Below, piece by piece: positions 1-7,780 of a stretch of 64,000 nt of DNA. Under the pieces are notes generated by a model, which searched no databases, was not told where the DNA came from, and saw only the letters and a program-made list of their open reading frames with translations. The position numbers and the translations under genes were made by a program. Position 1 is the stretch's first letter; each line of letters opens with the position of its first letter. This DNA comes from Candidatus Chryseobacterium colombiense (GTDB lineage Bacteria; Bacteroidota; Bacteroidia; Flavobacteriales; Weeksellaceae), in assembly GCA_029203185.1 (NCBI GenBank), contig CP119310.1, forward strand, positions 372,001 through 436,000, read 5' to 3'.

Positions 1-2
1 TT

Positions 3-56
3 ACTATTATTACAGTGATCATCTTAGGGATCTTCTTATTAATGTTGATACGATGA
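3..56 (+). CDS. C-terminal end of a membrane protein (partial)
   Basis: An open frame runs in from the left window edge and stops with TGA at 54-56. The visible 17 residues end TIITVILGIFLLMLIR, which looks like a last transmembrane helix followed by a basic residue. The stop overlaps the next start codon (ATGA), which suggests translational coupling in one operon. The protein family cannot be named from this fragment. Confidence 0.5.
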   Translation, partial: TIITVIILGIFLLMLIR

Positions 57-568
57 AGTCTTTTGATTTTTTTACACAAAATATTCATGTTTATATCTGG
101 ATTGCATTTTTCATTTCCATACTCATTTTTAGTTTCAGAATTACGGGATTGAAATCTGTTCTGTTTAGCTTAATCAGTTCGGGGGTATTGACTTTGGGCG
201 TGACATTACTTACAGTTCTGTATTCTTTAATCGTAGGCGGAAGAGAAGAATTCTTTGTGATGTATTTTCTTTTAATCCTTGCACTGTTTATTTTGCTGGT
301 TCCGATACTTATGATGAGAAAATTTGGAAAGCTCATTTCCTCAATTTTTGTAAATATTTCAATGATTGGCTTTGTATTATTTGTATTACTGATTTTCGGA
401 ATTATTTCCCTACATCAGAGAAATGCTTGTCAGGATGTTTATAGAAACTGCAAAACACTGATTGAATATTTAGATTTTAATGTAAGTTATATCATTTTGG
501 TTTGCGGCTTTATATTTATGTATTTCTACATGTCCGTTATTCAGAAATGGAAAGCGATGCCACAATAA
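53..568 (+). CDS. hypothetical multi-pass membrane protein
   Basis: 171 residues with about five hydrophobic segments (near residues 14-30, 34-62, 68-86, 94-120 and 146-163) and a short Cys-containing loop (around NACQDVYRNC) between the last two. No catalytic or binding motif is visible and I do not recognise the family. The start overlaps the stop of the preceding membrane-protein frame by ATGA, so the two are probably co-translated and may form one membrane complex; that is inference. A hairpin follows at 571-608. Confidence 0.65.
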   Translation: MKSFDFFTQNIHVYIWIAFFISILIFSFRITGLKSVLFSLISSGVLTLGVTLLTVLYSLIVGGREEFFVMYFLLILALFILLVPILMMRKFGKLISSIFVNISMIGFVLFVLLIFGIISLHQRNACQDVYRNCKTLIEYLDFNVSYIILVCGFIFMYFYMSVIQKWKAMPQ

Positions 569-570
569 AT

Positions 571-608
571 AATAATGAGCCCTGTAATTCTTTGCAGGGT
601 TTGTTATT
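571..608 (+). terminator. probable rho-independent terminator
   Basis: CCCTG (580-584) pairs with CAGGG (595-599) around a 10-nt loop. Flanking A/T-rich arms (AATAAT left, GTTATT right) extend the stem and a T-rich stretch follows. It sits just after the membrane protein gene. Confidence 0.55.
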
Positions 609-671
609 GTAATTCATTTTATAATAATATGTGGATTACTTATAACTGAAAAATACTTGTCCATTTTTCGG

Positions 672-703
672 TTGCATGCAGAATGCAGATAACACTAGTT
701 TTG
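672..703 (+). promoter_or_regulatory. Bacteroidetes-type promoter of the PEPM-ada operon
   Basis: A -7 box TAGTTTTG (696-703) matches the Bacteroidetes consensus TAnnTTTG. A TTG (672-674) lies about 21 bp upstream as a -33 element. The predicted transcript would begin only a few bases before the ATG at 716. The segment between the boxes holds repeated TGCA units (GCATGCA, GAATGCA) that could bind a regulator; Ada itself is a candidate, but no known Ada box is visible. Confidence 0.5.
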
Positions 704-715
704 TAAAAAAATAAT

Positions 716-1495
716 ATGACACATATTCAGACTTTTAAAGAACTGCATAAAAACGAAGAGCCTTTATTATTAGGAAATGTATGGAATCCGCAAAGTGCCA
801 AAGTATATGAAAAATTAGGATACAAAGCATTGGCAACCTCCAGTTCGGCTGTTGCCCATAGTTTAGGATATGAAGATGGTGAAAATATGACCTTTGGTGA
901 GTATCTTTATATTGTTGAACGAATTTTAAAATCTATATCAATTCCATTAACAGTAGATTTGGAAGGTGGTTATGGAAAAAATGCTAAAGAAATTGTTTCA
1001 AATATTTCAAAGCTTGCCGAAATAGGAGTGGTTGGAATCAATATTGAAGACAGTTTGATAGTAAATGGAATCAGACAAATTACAGATAAAGTGATTTTTT
1101 ATGAAAAGCTGAAATCGGTTATTTCAAAATTAAAAGAAAACAATGTTGATATATTCGTTAACCTGAGAACAGATCCGTTTTTATTGGGATTGGAAAATCC
1201 TGTAGAAGAAACACTTCAGAGAATAAAACTCTTTGAAGAAACAGGAATTGACGGGATTTTTGTTCCTTGTATTACTTCAGAAAATGATATTGAAACAATT
1301 GTAAACGAAACACAGCTTCCGGTGAATGTAATGGCGATGCCTGAACTTCCGGACTTTGCTACATTAAAAAGATTGGGAGTGAAAAGAATTTCTTCAGGTA
1401 ATTTTGCCAATGGATATATTTATAAAAGCTTAGAAGAAAAAGGTCGGGAAATTATAAAAGAAAAAAGTTTTTCACCTATTTTTATATCATCATGA
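716..1495 (+). CDS. isocitrate lyase / PEP mutase family protein
   Basis: 259 residues of the ICL/PEPM superfamily, TIM-barrel enzymes that make or break C-C or C-P bonds in 2-oxo-acid compounds. Visible family features are GNVWNPQSAKVYEKLGYKA near the N-terminus, SSSAVAHSLGYEDGE, the metal-binding region PLTVDLEGGYG (about residues 78-88) and GINIEDS (about 109-115). The last corresponds to the conserved G-x-N-x-E-D stretch. The closest characterised relatives are 2-methylisocitrate lyase and phosphonopyruvate hydrolase-like proteins; the substrate cannot be told. Its stop overlaps the ada start (ATGA), so the two are co-translated, possibly linking it to the alkylation response. Confidence 0.85.
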   Translation: MTHIQTFKELHKNEEPLLLGNVWNPQSAKVYEKLGYKALATSSSAVAHSLGYEDGENMTFGEYLYIVERILKSISIPLTVDLEGGYGKNAKEIVSNISKLAEIGVVGINIEDSLIVNGIRQITDKVIFYEKLKSVISKLKENNVDIFVNLRTDPFLLGLENPVEETLQRIKLFEETGIDGIFVPCITSENDIETIVNETQLPVNVMAMPELPDFATLKRLGVKRISSGNFANGYIYKSLEEKGREIIKEKSFSPIFISS

Positions 1496-2535
1496 AATTG
1501 ACAGAGGACAGAATGTATCAGGCATCTCTGGATAAGGATTCTTCATTTGAAGGAACCTACTGGATGGCTGTAAAAACGACCGGAATATTTTGCCGGCCGA
1601 CCTGTACTGCGCGAAAACCCAAAAAGGAAAACGTAGAATTTTTCCTAAGTACAGAAGAAGCTATTGAAAAAGGATACCGTGCCTGTAAGATTTGCAAACC
1701 TCTGAAAAAATTAAATGAAACCCCTCAATATATTCAGGAGTTATTAACAGAACTGGCACAAAATATATCGCTGAAAATAAAAGATGCAGATCTCTCAAAA
1801 AGAAATATAGAACCAGTGACACTCCGCCGCTGGTTTTTAAAAAATCATGGAATGACTTTTCAGGCTTTTCAAAGAGAATTCCGGATGAATGCTGCTTTTA
1901 AGAAAATTAAGAATGGAGAAAGCATTATAGAAACGGCTTTGGATTCAGGATATGAAAGCTTAAGCGGTTTTAATGAAGGATTTAAAAATATTTTGGGAAC
2001 TTCCCCGAAAAAAAGTAAAAGACAAATGATTATTGATCTTAAAAGAATTGAAACCCCTCTCGGAACCATGTTTGCCTGTGCTGTTGAGGAAGGAATTTGT
2101 CTGCTCGAATTTACAGACCGCAAAAATATGGACAAACAATTCATTTCATTATCGAAAGCTTTGAATGCGGAAATTGTGCAGGGTGAAAATAAACATTTTA
2201 AACAACTTGAGGAGGAATTAAAAGAATATTTTGAAGGCAAAAGACAAACATTTGAAGTTCCGTTATTTACAACAGGGACTCAGTTTCAGGAGAAAGTCTG
2301 GCAACTCTTAAGAGAAATCCCAATAGGCGAAATCAGAACCTATAAACAACAATCAGAACTTCTCGGAAATCCGAAAGCGATTCGCGCTGTTGGAACGGCA
2401 AATGGGATCAATAAAATTGCCATTTTAATTCCCTGCCATCGTGTGATTGGCTCCAACGGTGATTTGGTGGGCTATGCGGGAGGAATATGGAGAAAACAAA
2501 AATTATTGGAACTGGAGAAGGCTATTCTGTTTTGA
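1492..2535 (+). CDS. ada: Ada: methylphosphotriester/O6-methylguanine-DNA methyltransferase and AraC-type regulator
   Basis: 347 residues, close to E. coli Ada (354), with the full three-part layout. The N-terminal zinc domain has Cys34, Cys38, Cys65 and Cys68; Cys34 (in FCRPTC) is the expected acceptor from methylphosphotriesters. An AraC-type HTH occupies about residues 85-175. The C-terminal methyltransferase has the IPCHRV active site with Cys315, the suicide acceptor for O6-methylguanine. Ada repairs alkylated DNA and, once methylated on the N-terminal Cys, activates transcription, normally including its own gene. The start overlaps the upstream PEPM-family stop by 4 bp. Confidence 0.97.
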   Translation: MKLTEDRMYQASLDKDSSFEGTYWMAVKTTGIFCRPTCTARKPKKENVEFFLSTEEAIEKGYRACKICKPLKKLNETPQYIQELLTELAQNISLKIKDADLSKRNIEPVTLRRWFLKNHGMTFQAFQREFRMNAAFKKIKNGESIIETALDSGYESLSGFNEGFKNILGTSPKKSKRQMIIDLKRIETPLGTMFACAVEEGICLLEFTDRKNMDKQFISLSKALNAEIVQGENKHFKQLEEELKEYFEGKRQTFEVPLFTTGTQFQEKVWQLLREIPIGEIRTYKQQSELLGNPKAIRAVGTANGINKIAILIPCHRVIGSNGDLVGYAGGIWRKQKLLELEKAILF

Positions 2536-2563
2536 TTTTGTAATTTTAAACAAAAATTTACAC

Positions 2564-3169
2564 GTGAAAAAGTTACTATTTGCACTTTGCATATCAACAT
2601 CAGTTTTCAGTTTTGCACAGGATTATTCCGTACCGGCTGTAAGTCCGCGTCAGAAGGTGGAGCAGCAGTTTTCAATGTCTAAAATCACAGTTGACTACGG
2701 AAGACCGGGAGTGAAAGGTCGTAAGATTTTTGGTGATCTGGTTCCTTACGGACAGGTTTGGAGAGCCGGAGCAAATTCATCAACAAAAATTACTTTCGGA
2801 CAGTCTGTTAATTTCGGCGGGAAAGTAGTTCCGGCAGGAACGTATGGTTTATTTATCGTTCCCACAGAAAAAGAATGGAAAGTTATCTTAAATAAAGATT
2901 TTCAGCAATGGGGCGCTTATACGTATGATCCAAAACAGGATGTAGTAGATGTTACAGTTCCGGTAAATAAACTTGTGGATAAGCAAGAGTGGTTTGAAAT
3001 TACTTTAAACCCAACAGATGAAAATACAGGGAATTTAGTGATCAAATGGGATACTTCTGAAGCTGAAGTAAGCTTAAAACCCGCAAAATTAGATGCTGTA
3101 ATTAAAATTTCAGACAAACTGAAAGAAATCAAAAAGATCGAATCTGATGCCGCAAAAGCCAAAAGCTAA
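2564..3169 (+). CDS. DUF2911 family secreted protein
   Basis: The coding start is best placed at GTG 2564, giving about 201 residues with a clear Sec signal (KKLLFALCISTSVFSFAQ). An in-frame ATG at 2447 would run 89 bp through ada and put about 39 charged or aromatic residues before the signal, so it is unlikely. The mature part shows the DUF2911 hallmarks SPRQKVEQQFSMSKITVDYGRP, the RKIFG...VPYGQVWRAGANS block and the VPAGTYGLF turn. This family is very common in Bacteroidetes and predicted periplasmic; its function is unknown. Two Lys/Glu-rich helices close the protein. Confidence 0.85.
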   Translation: MKKLLFALCISTSVFSFAQDYSVPAVSPRQKVEQQFSMSKITVDYGRPGVKGRKIFGDLVPYGQVWRAGANSSTKITFGQSVNFGGKVVPAGTYGLFIVPTEKEWKVILNKDFQQWGAYTYDPKQDVVDVTVPVNKLVDKQEWFEITLNPTDENTGNLVIKWDTSEAEVSLKPAKLDAVIKISDKLKEIKKIESDAAKAKS

Positions 3170-3200
3170 AATCACTCTGATTTAAAATAAAAATATACCG

Positions 3201-3728
3201 ATGAAATTTTCTATACAAACCATTTTAGAAAATCAGGACTATCAATTAATCCCCTTACAGCAAGGGGATTTTGAATATCTATACGAAGTAGCTTCCGATC
3301 CTGAAGTCTGGAAGCAGCATCCTAACAAAGACCGTTACCAACGAGAAGTTTTTGAGAACTTTTTCAAAGGAGCCATAGAAAGCAAAGGAGCTTTTAAGAT
3401 TGTTGAAAAGTCAAACGGAGATATTTTGGGAAGCACCCGTTTTTATGACTTTGACGAAAACAGAAATAGTATTTTTATTGGCTATACGTTTTACGGAACA
3501 AGATCCTGGGGAAAAGGAATTAATCCTCAGATAAAAAAAATAATGCTAGACTATATTTTTCAGTTTGTAGATACTGTTTACTTCCATATCGGAAAAGAAA
3601 ATTTCCGTTCACAGACTGCACTAGAACGGCTTGGCGGACAAAAAATTGCAGAAGAGGAGGTTGCTTATTTCGGAGAACCTACAAGAACCAATTTTGTATA
3701 TGAAATTAAAAAAGAAAACTGGATATGA
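3201..3728 (+). CDS. GNAT family N-acetyltransferase (RimJ/RimL-like)
   Basis: 175 residues of the acetyltransferase_3 (RimJ/RimL) branch of GNAT enzymes, which move acetyl from acetyl-CoA to an amine. Typical pieces are an N-terminal QLIPLQQGDFEYLYEVASDPEVW, the central strand GSTRFYDFDENRNSIFIGYTF, and WGKGINPQIKKIMLDYIF corresponding to the acetyl-CoA-binding loop and helix. The closing FRSQTALERLGGQKIAEE is also typical. The substrate is unknown. The gene overlaps the following cupin gene by 4 bp (ATGA), so both are probably translated together. Confidence 0.85.
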   Translation: MKFSIQTILENQDYQLIPLQQGDFEYLYEVASDPEVWKQHPNKDRYQREVFENFFKGAIESKGAFKIVEKSNGDILGSTRFYDFDENRNSIFIGYTFYGTRSWGKGINPQIKKIMLDYIFQFVDTVYFHIGKENFRSQTALERLGGQKIAEEEVAYFGEPTRTNFVYEIKKENWI

Positions 3729-4084
3729 AAAAATATAAAATTCAAACATCACCATTTGTAGTTCCTACCACTGATGGTAAATTAATAGAAGAACATTGGG
3801 GGCACTCAACGCAGAATTCCAATATTTCAATTGCTCATATGGTAGCACCACCAGATTGGAGTGAACCGCACCAAACTCCAGAATTTGATGAGTTTACCTT
3901 AATTATTTCCGGGAAAAAACAATTTGAAATTGACGGAGAAATAGTGACGTTAGAAAAAGGACAAAGTATTTTGATTGAAAAAGGAGCAAGAATCCGTTAC
4001 AGCAATCCCTTTTCTGAACCTTGTGAATATGTAGCCATTTGCCTTCCTGCTTTCTCTATGGAATTGGTAAACAGAGAAGAGTAG
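3725..4084 (+). CDS. small cupin-domain protein
   Basis: 119 residues forming a single cupin barrel. The metal-site motifs are partly visible: EPHQTPEFDEFTLIISGKKQFEIDG resembles cupin motif 1 (H-x-n-E-x-x-x-x-x-x-G), and GQSILIEKGARIRYSNP resembles motif 2 without the usual His, so metal binding may be altered. Such proteins act as small-molecule isomerases, dioxygenases or sensors; no substrate can be given. It overlaps the acetyltransferase gene by 4 bp. Confidence 0.8.
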   Translation: MKKYKIQTSPFVVPTTDGKLIEEHWGHSTQNSNISIAHMVAPPDWSEPHQTPEFDEFTLIISGKKQFEIDGEIVTLEKGQSILIEKGARIRYSNPFSEPCEYVAICLPAFSMELVNREE

Positions 4085-4205
4085 AGGAGTTGGGAAATAT
4101 TGATGAATAAAAGCAAAACGAACAAAATTATTTCTCATTATTTAGAAGTATTTTTTGTAAGTTCGCCGCGCTAAAATATTTAGCATCATTAATGTTTTAC
4201 AATCT

Positions 4206-4583
4206 ATGAAAAAAAGTTTATCAATTGTGCTAATACTTAGCATCAGTCTTAGCATGACTTCATGTGCAACAATCTTAACAGGAACTCAGGATTCAATATC
4301 TTTTGCCTCAAATCCTGAAGGAGCGAAAGTGTTTCATAAAGGAGTCGAAAAATGTACAACACCTTGTACAACCAAAATTCCGAGAGCATTGGGGAAGCAA
4401 ATGGTTACATTTGAAAAAGAAGGTTTTAATAAGAAGGAAATTAAACTAACCAAAACCTTTAATGCTGTTACCTTATTGAATATACTTCTTGGAGGTGCTA
4501 TTGGGGTGGGAATTGATGCGGCAACAGGTTCTCTGACAAAGTATTCGCCAAAAACCTATACGGTTGAATTAGAAGCAAATTAA
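4206..4583 (+). CDS. PEGA-domain lipoprotein
   Basis: 125 residues with a lipoprotein signal (MKKSLSIVLILSISLSMTSC; lipid-carrying Cys20). A PEGA-like beta domain follows: SNPEGAKVFHKG...CTTPCTTKIPRALGKQMVTFEKEGF, with a Cys pair (KCTTPCT) in the loop. A glycine-rich hydrophobic stretch near residues 90-108 (LLNILLGGAIGVGIDAATG) resembles the amyloid-like or membrane-associated tail of other Bacteroidetes PEGA lipoproteins. Expected at the cell envelope; function unknown. A strong hairpin follows at 4600-4640. Confidence 0.85.
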   Translation: MKKSLSIVLILSISLSMTSCATILTGTQDSISFASNPEGAKVFHKGVEKCTTPCTTKIPRALGKQMVTFEKEGFNKKEIKLTKTFNAVTLLNILLGGAIGVGIDAATGSLTKYSPKTYTVELEAN

Positions 4584-4599
4584 TCTACCTTATAAATCA

Positions 4600-4640
4600 A
4601 GCAGTGTACTCTTAACTTTCTTTACAAAGAGTACGCTGCT
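4600..4640. terminator. convergent hairpin terminator
   Basis: A 14-bp stem (AGCAGTGTACTCTT at 4600-4613 against AAGAGTACGCTGCT at 4627-4640, one G-T pair) with a 13-nt loop. It lies between the convergent PEGA lipoprotein (+) and dienelactone hydrolase (-) genes. There is no long U-tract on either side, so it may be factor-dependent or only an mRNA-end stabiliser. Confidence 0.6.
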
Positions 4641-4658
4641 GAATAATATTTTCTAATA

Positions 4659-5402
4659 CTATTTCAATATTTCCTTGAGGAACATCAACGTATGATTCCA
4701 GGCTCTTTTAGCCATGATTTCATTATAATCCGGTGATTTCGGATCTGTAAAAGTATGCTTTGAATGGGCATAGGTAATGATTTGCCAATCTGCATTTCCT
4801 TCATTCATTTCCTTGATCAGATTATTGTAATCTTCAGGAGTAACACTTTTGTCATCAGCCGGATTTTCAACTAAAATTTTAGTAACAATCGGACCATTTT
4901 TTCTGGACTGATCTTTCCCTATGCTTCCATGAATGGAAACAACACCTACTACGGGAAGGCTTCCTCTGGCAGATTCTAAAGCGCCCGTTCCGCCGAAACA
5001 ATATCCGATAACAGCTATTTTACTCGGAACGGCCCCGTTTTTCTTCAACTGTTCCAAAGCTAATGTTATTCTTTTCTGATAGGTTTCGTAGTTTTGCTTG
5101 TAATATCCTGCTGCTTTACCAGCGGCAGCATTGTCGGCAGGAATATTTCCTTCCCCATAAATGTCCGCAATAAAAGCAATGTATCCTTGTTTTTCAAGTT
5201 CTGCTGCGGCTGTTTTTGCTTCATCGTCAATTCCTTTCCAGGCAGGAAGGATCAGGACTCCGGGAAGTTTTTTTCCTGCATTAGAAGTTACCAGACCGTT
5301 CAGCTTTTGAGAACCGTCCAGATAAGCGACAGGTTTAAGATTTTGACTGAAAATTGCTGCTGAAACACTTAGAAATGCTGCAGATAAGATGGATCGTATC
5401 AT
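4659..5402 (-). CDS. dienelactone hydrolase family protein, exported
   Basis: 247 residues with an N-terminal signal (MIRSILSAAFLSVSAAIFSQ) and an alpha/beta-hydrolase fold. The nucleophile is a Cys, as in dienelactone hydrolase: GYCFGG with Cys135. The likely acid is Asp in ENPADDKSV (about 177) and the His is in YAHSKHTFTDP (about 215). Family members cleave lactones or small esters; many Bacteroidetes copies are periplasmic with unknown substrates. It is convergent with the PEGA lipoprotein and is followed by a separate HAD gene reading the same way. Confidence 0.88.
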   Translation of the reverse strand: MIRSILSAAFLSVSAAIFSQNLKPVAYLDGSQKLNGLVTSNAGKKLPGVLILPAWKGIDDEAKTAAAELEKQGYIAFIADIYGEGNIPADNAAAGKAAGYYKQNYETYQKRITLALEQLKKNGAVPSKIAVIGYCFGGTGALESARGSLPVVGVVSIHGSIGKDQSRKNGPIVTKILVENPADDKSVTPEDYNNLIKEMNEGNADWQIITYAHSKHTFTDPKSPDYNEIMAKRAWNHTLMFLKEILK

Positions 5403-5476
5403 ATTTTTGTAATTTTTAGTGTTGTTTTGTCATTACGAAGAATGACTTATCTAAATTAATAAAAATAACTTACTGC

Positions 5477-6091
5477 TTACTCAAATTTTACGCCTAAACT
5501 GATCAATTCCTGCTCTAAATTGGTTTCAGGAGTAACATGAACGGTTTCAAAACCTAATGACTTGGCTGTTTCAATATTTTTAGCATTATCATCGATAAAA
5601 ACAGATTCCCGAGCCTTAAGATTGTATCTTTCTAACAAAACGTACCAGATTTTAGGATCAGGTTTGATTAATTTCTCTATTCCTGAAACCACAATCTTTC
5701 CATCAAATAACTGAAAGAAATCATAATTTTCCAATGCATAAGGAAAGGTTTCTTCTGACCAGTTGGTGAGTCCGAAAAGCTGATAATGAGTTTTTTTAAG
5801 CTTTCTCAGCACCTCTACATTGCCCGGAATATCACTTTTCAGCATTACCGTCCAGTTATCATAATACGATCTGATTTCCTTTTCCCAGTCCGGGAATTTT
5901 TTTACCTGAATTTCTGTTCCTTCCGAAAGCGTTCTTCCTCTATCTTGCTCTTCATTCCATGAAGACTGGGAAATATTTTTAAGGAAATATTCCATTTTTT
6001 CATCATCATTGAAGTAATCTTTGAAAAAATATCTGGGATTCCAGTCCATTAAAACTCCTCCAAAGTCGAATATGATGTTTTTTATTTCCAT
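5477..6091 (-). CDS. HAD-superfamily hydrolase (subfamily IA, YihX-like)
   Basis: 204 residues with the four HAD motifs. Motif I is FDFGGVLMDW (nucleophile Asp9), motif II FGLTNWS (about residues 106-112), motif III Lys in IKPDPKIW (about 145), and motif IV VFIDDNAKNIETAKSLG with the Asp pair. The long helical cap between motifs I and II matches YihX-type sugar-phosphate phosphatases. The exact substrate is unknown. It reads the same way as the HsdR_N-like gene 24 bp upstream and may share its transcript. Confidence 0.9.
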   Translation of the reverse strand: MEIKNIIFDFGGVLMDWNPRYFFKDYFNDDEKMEYFLKNISQSSWNEEQDRGRTLSEGTEIQVKKFPDWEKEIRSYYDNWTVMLKSDIPGNVEVLRKLKKTHYQLFGLTNWSEETFPYALENYDFFQLFDGKIVVSGIEKLIKPDPKIWYVLLERYNLKARESVFIDDNAKNIETAKSLGFETVHVTPETNLEQELISLGVKFE

Positions 6092-6115
6092 GGTAAATGT
6101 TGAGTTTAGAAAAGC

Positions 6116-6547
6116 TTATTCGGGTCTGTAAAACTGATATTGTTCGTTCTCATAATACGCATTGATATGCTGCAGACCATTGGTTAAAATGATCTCTTTA
6201 GCTCCGATAATGGAATTGTATCTTGCGGTTTGTTCAAACGTTTTCTCTGTTAATTTTATTTGCGGAGCTTTGCATTCAATTAAAATTATGGGTTCTGTTT
6301 TCTCAGTGATTAAAAGATCGATTCTCTTCGTTAAACCATTCAGAACAATTTTTTTTTCAGTGATTAAAGCTGAGGTCGAATACGATTTTACAGTAAGATA
6401 ATAATGGATCCAATGCTGGCGAACCCATTCTTCAGGAGTGAGCAAAAGATAGGTCTTTCGGACTAAATCATAAATAAAAAACTTATCTTTGTCTTTCTTG
6501 AATTTAAAATCAAAAGTTTCCTGAAAATTCAGTTTTGGAAGTTCCAT
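6116..6547 (-). CDS. HsdR N-terminal-like PD-(D/E)XK protein
   Basis: 143 residues matching the stand-alone type I restriction enzyme R N-terminal domain family (HSDR_N) common in Bacteroidetes. The nuclease-like core is visible: KRIDLLI (Asp) followed by PIILIECKAP (E-x-K) about 15 residues on. No HsdM or HsdS gene is nearby, so it is not part of a type I system here. Its start is only 7 bp from the divergent holA start, an unusually tight arrangement that forces the two promoters into each other's coding sequence or leaves both nearly leaderless. Confidence 0.85.
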   Translation of the reverse strand: MELPKLNFQETFDFKFKKDKDKFFIYDLVRKTYLLLTPEEWVRQHWIHYYLTVKSYSTSALITEKKIVLNGLTKRIDLLITEKTEPIILIECKAPQIKLTEKTFEQTARYNSIIGAKEIILTNGLQHINAYYENEQYQFYRPE

Positions 6548-6554
6548 TTATAAG

Positions 6555-7592
6555 ATGAAAGAATTAGATTTAATCCTCAAAAATATTAAAAATAAAGAAG
6601 TTTTACCTATTTATTTTTTCCACGGAGAAGAACCTTACTTTATAGATCTTGCTATAAAAGCTTTAGAACATGACTTTTTGAATGAAGATGAAAAAGCGTT
6701 CAATCAAACAGTAGTGTACGGAAAAGATACGTCTTATCAGGAAATCCTTTCGTTGGCGAGACAGTTTCCGATGATGGGAGACAAGCAGGTGATCATTGTA
6801 AAAGAAGCGCAGGATTTAAAATTAAATGAAGAGGAAAACAGAATTTTAGAAGCTTATGTAACGAATCCCGTTCCGTCTACTGTACTGGTTTTTGCCCATA
6901 AACACAAAAAATTAGACAGCAGGAAGAAAGTAACCAAAGCGTTGGATAAAGCCAATGCATTGTTTTTAAGCGAATCCATCAGAGAAAATAACCTCCCGAA
7001 ATGGATTGCGGATGAATGTATTGCTTTAGGAATTAAAACCGCACCCAATATTTCGCATCTTTTAGCAGAATATCTTGGAAATGATCTTTCCAGAATCGCC
7101 AATGAGCTGAATAAGCTTAAAATTATTCTTAAAGAAGGAGAAGCATTGGACGGAACAATTATCGAAAATCATATCGGAATCAGCAAGGAATACAACGTTT
7201 TTGAGCTGCAAAAAGCTTTAGGAACAAAAAATGCCAATGCTGCATTTAAAATTGTTCATTTTATGGGTAAAAATCCGAAAAATAATCCCTTTGTGATGAT
7301 GTTGGCGAGTTTATATAATTATTTTTCCAATGTCATTATTTATAATACGATGGTGGGGCAGTCACCGCAGGCAATTGCTTCTCAAATGGGGGTAAATCCC
7401 TATTTCATTAAAGACTATGCAGAATCGGCAAGATTATATCCTTTAAAGCATGCCACAAGAGTGATCTCTATTTTAAGAGAATTCGATATGAAAGGAAAAG
7501 GACTGGGAGCGGTTAATATGAGTGAGGCGGAACTTATTAAAGAACTTGTCTATAAAATTATCAATGTTGACAAGATTAAGATGAAAGTGTAG
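6555..7592 (+). CDS. holA: DNA polymerase III subunit delta
   Basis: 345 residues, the usual size for delta, the clamp-loader subunit that opens the beta sliding clamp. Typical features are LPIYFFHGEEPYFIDLAIKAL at the N-terminus, the region QFPMMGDKQVIIVKEAQDL (including the clamp-interaction segment), TVLVFAHKHKKLDSRKK, and the LGNDLSRIANELNKL helix of the lid domain. A C-terminal collar domain ends in ELIKELVYKIINVDKI. Divergent from the HSDR_N gene. Confidence 0.93.
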   Translation: MKELDLILKNIKNKEVLPIYFFHGEEPYFIDLAIKALEHDFLNEDEKAFNQTVVYGKDTSYQEILSLARQFPMMGDKQVIIVKEAQDLKLNEEENRILEAYVTNPVPSTVLVFAHKHKKLDSRKKVTKALDKANALFLSESIRENNLPKWIADECIALGIKTAPNISHLLAEYLGNDLSRIANELNKLKIILKEGEALDGTIIENHIGISKEYNVFELQKALGTKNANAAFKIVHFMGKNPKNNPFVMMLASLYNYFSNVIIYNTMVGQSPQAIASQMGVNPYFIKDYAESARLYPLKHATRVISILREFDMKGKGLGAVNMSEAELIKELVYKIINVDKIKMKV

Positions 7593-7780
7593 TTTGAGTA
7601 GAGATTCGAGTTCATATAAAAGTCCATTATTATCATAATCCCGACTCCGAAACTCACAACGCGAACCATTGAAAATCGACATATTAGATATTGACAACTA
7701 TCATTAAAATAACTTTAAATTAATAGTAAAAATTACGAAATTAGCGCACGTTAATTTTATAATCTTTTGAAAAGCAAATT

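Noticed and set aside
2447..2563. Upstream start for the DUF2911 gene
   Set aside because: It would overlap ada and precede the signal peptide with unrelated residues; GTG 2564 fits the signal.
6116..6547. Type I restriction system
   Set aside because: Only a stand-alone HSDR_N-like domain; no HsdM, HsdS or helicase part.
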